64,000 bases of DNA. Source: Benincasa hispida. Lineage: Eukaryota > Streptophyta > Magnoliopsida > Cucurbitales > Cucurbitaceae. Made by a program: the position numbers and the translations under genes. How positions within the stretch are numbered: the first letter of the stretch is position 1; the number at the start of each line of letters is the position of its first letter. The DNA lies in contig NC_052350.1 in the NCBI RefSeq assembly GCF_009727055.1, positions 34,248,172-34,312,171 of the forward strand. Reading direction: 5' to 3'. Below, piece by piece: positions 57,108 through 64,000 of this stretch. The notes beneath the pieces are model-generated. The model saw only the letters and a program-made list of their open reading frames with translations. It was not told where the DNA came from and ran no database searches.

Positions 57108-59151
57108 GTCGATGGTGATCAACACGTCCTTCACCTTCCCCTCTGGATGCACCAGAGATCTATCTGCAAGTTGGAGAGTCACAATCGTGGGCTCAATTGC
57201 CCCATATTCAGCTGCTTAAAGATCGACAGAGGCATCAAATTGATGTTGGCTCCAAGGTCACACAAGGCTTGCCCGATGTACAGTCCTCCTATGGAGCAAG
57301 GTATAATAAAGCTCCTAGGATCGCTTATCTTCGGTGGAATGATTGATTTCGAACTCTGTGTTAAAGCCACCGTGGTAAACTTACCAGCTCCCCTCTTCTT
57401 GGTTACCATATCCTTCAGGAACATTGCGTAGGCAGGCATCTCCTCAATTGCTTCACTGAATGGAATATTAATATGTAATTGTTTTAACATAGACAGGAAG
57501 TATTGATACTGTACCTATTTGTTCTTTTCTTTCTTAATCTTTGCGAGAAAGGTGGTAACAACACTCTCATGGTCCCCTTCTCTGTTGGCTTTGAGGTGGA
57601 CGCAACTTCTGGCCCTATTGCTTCTTTTTGTCCTTCTTTTTCTTGTGTCACCAAAATTTCAAGTTCCAACACAATGGGAGCAGTCCGGCTCGGCTCCTTT
57701 CTTTCTCCCTCCACAGTTTTTCCACTCCGCAATGTCACAACCTGGCATTTCTCTTTGCCTAATCCCCCCGGGTTGCGTGGGAGTTCTGTTGAACTTGGCA
57801 GAGCCCCTTGCGGTCTGTTCTTTAGCTCACTTGCAATCTGGCCCATCTGTAATTCTAGAATGCGGATGGACGTAGCCTGCCTTTGAAGCACAGTTTCATT
57901 TTTCTCTATATATTGCTTCAATAGGCTTTTCAGGGAGGAAGATTGCAGTAGTTGCGAGCTACTGACTTGATTGCTTGTCTGACCGTTATTGCACGAGAAG
58001 AATCCACGTGGCCCTTCTTTCTGCGGCACAGTTTGGAAATTCTACTATTGATTCTTCCATGTAAAATTGGGGTGGTTTCTCCACTCGGGGTTGTAGGTAT
58101 TCGAAAATGGAATATTTTTCACTAAGTAAATAGACTGTGGATTCTGTGGACATTCTTCCAGTGCGTGCCCATCACCGCAAGTCGCGTACCTTGCGGTGTT
58201 TTGACTAATTGCGTTGATTTGCCCATTTTGCGGTGTTGGATTGTTGATCGCAATTCCCTTAATTAAGTTCATCATTGCGGTCATCTGATTCTGTAGTGAA
58301 GTAATAGACCCATTACTTGCATCGTTATCCTTGATTCTCAGTCTCTGATCACTCTCTCTCCAATCCTCATGGTTCTTAGAGATGCGATCCAAGATGTTCT
58401 TAGCCTCGTCATACGTTTTGTCAAGCAGACCACCAGTGGTTGCCGCATCGGCAGCGGTCTGCGAAGCGGGATTTAAACCACGATAAAAGATTTCCATCTG
58501 AAAGTAGTCTGGCAATCCGTTGTATGGACAGTCCCTAACCAACCTCTTAAACCTCGCCCAGGCATCGCTGAGCGATTCGTCCATGTCTTGTTCAAAATTA
58601 GTGATTAGTCTCCTTCGTCTAGCATTCTCAGTAGGTGGAAAATATTTCTTCATAAATTTCTCTATGACTTGTTCCCATGAAGTGATCTCTCCCAGCTCGA
58701 GGGAATACGCCCATTTTCTTGCTTGATCACAAAGAGAAAATGGGAACAAAGTTAGTCGAACTTCTTCGCAGAGATGTTCGGGAACACAAAAGTATTGCAG
58801 ATTTCTATAAAAAGCTATGGAGGTGGGCGTGCGGGTCCTCGCCACGCTATCCTCCGAATTGTCCTGCAGTCTGGATCATCTGCAGCATCACCAGTTTCAT
58901 TTCGAATCGGCTTCTGTCAAGGGCAGGCCTCATGATTCCTAGAGAGAAATCATAGAGGTTTAGCGATGCATAGTCCTAATGGGCCTATTGTGATTGTTTG
59001 CCAGCAGGATTGGATTCGCCATGATGTTGTTTTTGTTTGGTGCTCCGTTTCCAGGCTGCTCCGCCATATCTTCTTTGTCTGACTGTTGTTGTTGGCAATC
59101 TCTTAATTTTTGTCTGAACGTCCTCTTAATCTTTGGGTCGTAATTCGCCAA
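57108..59151 (-). pseudogene. Ty3/gypsy gag-protease remnant (G3)
   Basis: The start at 59151 reads MANYDPKIKRTFRQKLRD. The capsid domain is well preserved at 58045-58845 (PFSLCDQARKWAYSLELGEI, FMKKYFPPTENARRRRL, FYRGLNPASQTAADAATTGG). It is followed by a knuckle ATCGDGHALEECPQNP in which the first Cys is lost. A linker with CQVVTLRSGKTVEGE lies at 57484-58029. The protease lies at 57179-57490 (DPRSFIIPCSIGG, ALCDLGANINLMPLSIFKQL). It ends within the protease at 57107 against LTR D2, so RT and integrase are absent. Related to G1 and G2 but a distinct copy, since both G2 and G3 contain protease. Better preserved than G1, with a few frameshifts. Confidence 0.88.
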
Positions 59152-59199
59152 AGATTGAGAGCCTGTAAAGAAATCAGAAAAATTACCGTTAGCACACTA

Positions 59200-60591
59200 T
59201 TGATATGGTATGTTGAGGCTTCATTAGTTAAGATAGTAACAATAGATGTTCGAGAACTATTGATTTTGGTTGATATGGTATTTTAATTGGATTTATTGGC
59301 TAATGGTGTTCTGCTTCAACCTATTGACACATATTTTTTTGGGTTTTAAAAATCAAGTTTTGGAGAAGCTTTGAAGTTAAAAGGATGCTGTCAAGCGTAA
59401 TTTGGTTGTGGTTTCGACAAGCTTTTGGGTAAGATTATTGGGAATTATTTGGTTAATTTGGTTGCTAGAACTAAGCTCTTTTATTAATTGTAAATTTGGA
59501 TTATGTTTAGGCCTAATTCAAGATCCATCTAAGCTAGGAGGAAGATTAATTTTCTTGTCACTTAGACATAATTTTTGACTTCGAGGTAAGTAATCTTACC
59601 ACTGGAACTGCCCACGGGCTAGGCTTTAGTTGTATGCTAGCATGATAAGTGCATGTTATGGTAAATGTTAGCACGTTGATTGACAGTATGACCTGAATGA
59701 AAGTATGTTCTGGCACGAATTCTGATTTGTTTACATACACACCTAAGTACTTGATTGTTAGTATGTGATAGTATGTGTTTTCATATGTCGATGCCTGATC
59801 TGCTGGTGTTGAGGCATACTTGCATGTTGTGGATTTATGATGTAAGTTATACATGGATGATGTATAATATGTTATTAAGAAATATGTGTATGTGATGAAG
59901 CCATGGTATCAAGAATTTTTATGTATGTTTTAGAACTGTATAATGTTGAATCTTAGCACGTTAAAACAGTGTGAATATCCTCATTGATTAGTTAGATGCT
60001 CACCGGTTTTGTGTTTCCTTCGGGATTCACCAGTTTTTGTTTCCTTTTGGATTCACCAGTTTTGTGTTTCCTTCGGGATTCACCAGTTTTGTGGGCATAC
60101 TTAACTACAATAGGATAGGACTCAGTCTCTTGGTTGTTGCATATATTTATGTGCCATATGTGGGTATCTAGAGGGCATAGATGCCTAGCCTGACCCCAGT
60201 GGTGGGGTTACTTACTGAGTATTTCATACTCATTCTTTCTTATGTTGATGTTTCAGATAAGGGTAGAGATGCACCGGCGATGGCGCAGCAGAATTCATGA
60301 TCAAGCCACTGAGACTAGTTTTTACACTTCTGCATCATGAAATTTAGAATCCTTATTTTACCCTTAATTTCTAGTTTTACTGTTTGAAACTTATTATGAA
60401 GGATTGTTACTTTTATATTTTAATAGTCTTTATGAATTATGGGTACCCTATTATTGTTTTAAAAATTGCTTTTGAACTTCTCTTGTCTATTTAGCATTTA
60501 TTTCAACATTACTGAGCGTCGTTTCAAATCCTATGCATGTATTTATTTTAGTAACGGCCTAACCTAAGTCCTAGAGGGTCGGGTCATTACA
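59200..60591 (+). mobile_element. Solo LTR-like element (copy iii), left end uncertain
   Basis: The right end gggtcgggtcattaca at 60591 is typical of LTRs of the Tekay/Del type. Upstream are ggttacttactgagtatttc and a gatgtttcagataagggtag segment like the corresponding part of copy (ii). It contains 27-29-bp repeats at 60001-60091. It cuts the integrase of copia copy 2 exactly at 60591/60592. The left border was not found; the gypsy G3 leader ends near 59190. Confidence 0.6.
60001..60091 (+). repeat. Tandem repeat of ttcgggattcaccagttttg
   Basis: Three and a half imperfect copies of gtttccttcgggattcacca with spacer gttttgt, period about 27-30 bp, in the 3' part of the LTR. This is the same relative place as the repeats at 54061-54273. 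Confidence 0.9.
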
Positions 60592-62545
60592 AATAAACAT
60601 ACCCATACCTGGAATAATCATCAGTAAAAGTGATGAATATTCATAGCCTCCCCTTGCTCGCACATTCATCGGACCACAAAGGTCTGAATACATTAACTCT
60701 AGAAGCACTTTGGCTCGATAACCTTTTCCAGTAAAAAGGTCTTTTAGTCATCTTGCCTTCAAGACATGACTCATACGTAGGTATAGAATTTTCTTCTAAC
60801 CCATTTCGAAGTCCATTCTTCACCAATCTCTCAATTATATTGAGAATTAAATGTGCCAAAGTTGGGCATTTTCTTTAGGAGAAAGTCGTTTATTTTGAGT
60901 TACGATAGTTCTAAACATTTCTGTGTTATGAAGGGAATTTGTTGCTAACGGTCTCAGCACATACAAATTAGTTTTCAATAATGCTGAACATATCTCAACA
61001 CCATCTTTTAGAATAAACATTTTATTTATAGAAAAATCGAGAGTATATTTACATTCAAGCAAGGATTTTACAGAAATCATGTTCCTCTTTAACTCGAGAA
61101 CTGCATACACATCATTCAAAATGATAAACCTATTATGTAAAGTCAATTGGAGGTCTTCCACTGCCACAGTTAAGACGACGTGCCCGATGACTACTCGCAT
61201 CGTTATCTCACCAGCCTCAAGCTGTCGCCAGGATCTAATCCCCTGAAAAGAAGAACAAACATGATTAGTAGCCCCAGATTCTATAATCCAGGCTGAATCA
61301 TCATTCTCCACTAAACAAGTTTCCAAAACTCTTAAATCACATTTACCTTGTTTGGCCTTGGCCTTTTCCTTCTTCCTCTCCTTTACCCAATATGGGCAGT
61401 TCCGCTTCTAGGGCTCATCCTGGTTGCAGTGGAAAAATTTTCCTTTTTCATCCAGCGTTGGTTGCCTACCCCGTTGAGCAACAGGTTGTGGGTTAGCCAG
61501 TGTCTTCCCTTTCCCCATACCACCCTTCTTCTTCTTCCACTTATTAGTGTCGAAAGAAGAAGGTGCAGACTTAGTTCCTGAAGTCGAACCTCACTGGAAC
61601 TTTTAGATGATGAAGCAAAATTTGCCTCACCAAATGTCTTCTTCTTGCTTTTCAGCAAGGATTGGAACATTTGCAACTTGCCGAGGAGAGTTTTAAGGGT
61701 GTAATTAACCCTATTCAGAACAACGTTGCTTACACAGTGTAGGAAGATTTCTGGCAATGTTTGCAGAAAATGCTAACATGGCTGCCCTCATCGATGTGGG
61801 CCTGGTTCAGCTCCGCCACATTAAAGTGGACCATCATGTTCAGAAGATGTTCTCGAACAGATGTACCCTCCTTCATTTTGGAGTTGAAGATGCTCTTTAG
61901 AGCATCATGATTGAGCTGTCCGGATGGTTGTCTGAACATTCCCTTCAGGGACTCCATGATCTCATGTGTAGTGACCATGGGCTCATGCTTCTTGGCCAAG
62001 AAATCATTTATGCTGGCTAAGATGTACGCTCGGGCCTTCTCGTTCGCCCTTATTCATCGCTCATACATGTCTCGAACATTTTGAGCAGCAGTAGGAGGTG
62101 GAATAGGAGGACATTCTTCCGTAAGGATGAATCGGAGGTCATTGATGATAAGTATTGTAAGTATTGAGTTTTTCCAACTAGCGTAGTTATCTCCAGTTAG
62201 TTTTTCGGCGGCTAATAAAGCTAATGTGGCGATTGCTATAATTTAAAAGTTGCTGAAAAAACAAGAATAAACTTAGTGAGTCTACTTGCATGACCACTTT
62301 TGACACCAATTTTAGGTTTTAGCAAAATAATTCTAGTGTACCCTAAGTGAAAAGACATCTATTTTACAATGATGACCTAGCGAGGCAGGACAAAAGTCAT
62401 CGGTAGGGTGATCAAGTGCCCTTTCACTAGGATGAGACATTCTCAACCATTAGACAGAAATAACTCTTGTAACTGACTCTAACAGTTACCATTTTTCGGT
62501 CCAAAATTTGTTAACATTTAAAAATTCCAAAATTTGTTAACATTT
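60592..62545 (-). pseudogene. Copia gag-protease-integrase start, copy 2
   Basis: This is the same family as copy 1. Gag: 61730-61999 (AKKHEPMVTTHEIMESLKGM, SVREHLLNMMVHFNVAELNQ), then 61383-61757 with a decayed knuckle region. Protease: 60847-61326, where the active-site motif reads WIIESGATNHVCSS, Glu replacing the catalytic Asp. GAG-pre-integrase and zinc part: 60641-60860 (IIERLVKNGLRNGLEENSIP, SCLEGKMTKRPF). The integrase start is visible to 60592 as FTDDYSRYGYVY-like sequence, where the solo LTR (copy iii) cuts it. The leader (62216-62545) resembles that of copy 1. Frameshifts are frequent. Confidence 0.87.
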
Positions 62546-63082
62546 AACAATTCCTAGTGAAGTGAAGTCTCTGTCATGAACGACGTTATATGACAAGACT
62601 AATACACTTCGTGGTCCGGTCTTATACAAACTCCTTTGTATAGGACGCCCCCGCTCGCATTTCTCCACATGAATGATTAGGATCAGACCATCTGTANTAG
62701 GACGCCCCCGCTCGCATTTCTCCACATGAATGATTAGGATCAGACCATCTGTAGCATGTCACAACACTTATAACAATCTACAAAGCGGGTCACATCTATA
62801 GTATCACAAGGATAAGGTATCCCTCCTATATCCATATACTATAAACCATTTTGTTCATCACTTAAGGCACGATCCACCTGTATGTCTCCACATACATGCT
62901 TAAGTTACAACGAAAACCAAGGATCTTAGTTTATTGGTTTGTAGTAAAGTAATTAAAACATCTCATGTTTCATAGACAATAGTGAAGAAAATATCATATA
63001 TTATTACATCACAAGTGTTTGTTCAATACAGGTCTTTATAGACTACAGGACCCAATGAGAGTTTAGGGCATCATCCCCAACA
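62546..63082 (-). mobile_element. LTR family B fragment, first ~480 bases
   Basis: On the minus strand it starts at 63082 with tgttggggatgatgccctaa and runs to about 62546 (cactaggaattg), where it meets the copia leader. Its apparent length includes the 56-bp duplicated block around the N at 62697. The rest of the LTR is absent. Confidence 0.75.
62641..62753. other. One-base gap (N) between identical 56-bp blocks
   Basis: Bases 62641-62696 and 62698-62753 are identical, separated by a single N at 62697. Other family-B copies have this block once. This is the signature of two overlapping contigs joined without merging, so 57 bases here are probably an assembly artefact. Confidence 0.93.
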
Positions 63083-63992
63083 ACATTCCACTCACTGTAG
63101 ATATATTGTGTCCACTCGATATATCCATAATTAGTAAGTTAATCCTTCACAAGTTGTTCGTAATAATGGCTGAGTCAAAGGGTTGTTTTACCCCCGAGAT
63201 TACCTCTTGTTCCTTAAGTCCCATTGATCCTCTAATGAACAATTGGTTTATGATCCGATCATCAAACCAAGTCCCTCTCAGGCCTATGAAATGGTGGGGC
63301 CCCTTGTTCAAGACTTGGAGTCAGCACTTAAGGGAACAACCTCTTTAGTATCTCTAAGAGTGGGTAGGACTAAATTCCATCTTGCACCCTATGTTCCCAG
63401 CTATCTACTCGGTCTTACCCTTAAAATGGGAGGCTTATTGAGCCGGCGCTGTTAAGCCAACTCTCACCCATGCAAATCTAAGGATAATCCCGAATAAACA
63501 AGAGTTCATAGTTAGCTAAGGATTCGAGTTAAGTTACCTAGGTCATCGTTGTGAAATAGTCAGTCTTAAACAGTAAACAGCATTATAAAGTAAGAGTGAC
63601 TTATTTCGTGGTCTGATCTTGTGCAAACTCATTGCACAGAATACCCCCACTCCTCATGTCATCACATGTACGAATTAGGATCACTTCATCTATAGCACTT
63701 TACAACTCCTTGTAACAACTACAGACTGGGCCGCATCCAATAGTGTTACCAGAATAAGGAACCCAACCTTATTCATATACTATAGACCATTTTGACTATT
63801 TACTCGAACCTGATCCACTTTTATGTCTCTACATAAAGTTCAAGTACTCATGTAATAGTCATGGATCTTTTAGTCTATTGGATTTGTTTCTAATGAAATA
63901 AGCAATTCATATATTCAATAACAACATTATTGAATTTTCAGAATAAGTTTTATTGTTTACAATCCACGAGTTTTAGGACATAAAATCCAATA
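63083..63992 (-). mobile_element. LTR family A fragment
   Basis: On the minus strand it starts near 63992 (tattggattttatgtcctaa, so the tip TG has become TA) and follows family A to about 63083, where family B begins. It is probably the remaining part of the 5' LTR of copia copy 2. Small frames at 63106-63455 are LTR sequence. Confidence 0.7.
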
Positions 63993-64000
63993 ATTTTTTC

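Noticed and set aside
57503..57886. Plus-strand frames of 118 and 127 codons
   Set aside because: They overlap the linker region of gypsy gag (G3) on the minus strand, whose frame shows the conserved TLRSGK motif.

Overview
This looks like plant nuclear DNA, most likely from the cucumber family (Cucurbitaceae). There is no bacterial gene organisation. The window is AT-rich and packed with LTR retrotransposons and their solo LTRs. The Ty1/copia gag, the tRNA-Asp-type Ty3/gypsy gag and pol, and a small palindromic element built on agtctatcg/cgatagact all resemble repeats I know from cucurbits. The family assignment is inference from recall, not a database result. I see no intact host gene, tRNA, rRNA or CRISPR array.

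Layout. 1-5236: a short tandem repeat, AT-rich DNA and a dead MULE transposase. 5237-15808: two head-to-head LTR-B copies, a gypsy gag with its LTR, another LTR, and a solo LTR (D1) with a perfect 5-bp target duplication. 15809-19445: a 5'-truncated copia element and a gypsy pol scrap on the opposite strand. 19600-29060: the most gene-like stretch. A gene resembling the 23 kDa jasmonate-induced protein keeps a probable 5'UTR intron and its first codons. It is broken by a copia element (21851-26680) and then by a solo LTR (26878-28675), and it runs into a 374-bp TG/CG microsatellite. 29100-33330: a decayed PIF/Harbinger transposon (transposase plus Myb/SANT partner) and an RNase H1 N-terminal-domain scrap. 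34856-35254: four short exon-like blocks with good splice signals on the minus strand, unrecognised.

36431-36468 is not biological. It is the Tn5 mosaic end followed by its own reverse complement, the Nextera mate-pair junction adapter, left in the assembly. 36469-43091: an internally deleted copia element with a solo LTR (TSD AAAAT) in its leader. 44600-50572: LTR-B and a gypsy pol lacking gag. 50573-57107: LTR-B split by a 2.8-kb solo LTR (TSD CTAAA) and followed by D2. 57108-59151: a gypsy gag-protease lacking pol. 59200-60591: a solo LTR cutting a second copia copy (60592-62545). 62546-63992: fragments of LTR-B and LTR-A, with a one-base gap (N at 62697) between two identical 56-bp blocks.

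The elements do not form a pathway. What they record is an order of insertions: elements into a gene, LTRs into elements, and LTRs into LTRs. Almost every coding remnant carries stops, frameshifts or lost catalytic residues. Boundaries stated with a TSD are firm; the others are good to tens or a few hundreds of bases.
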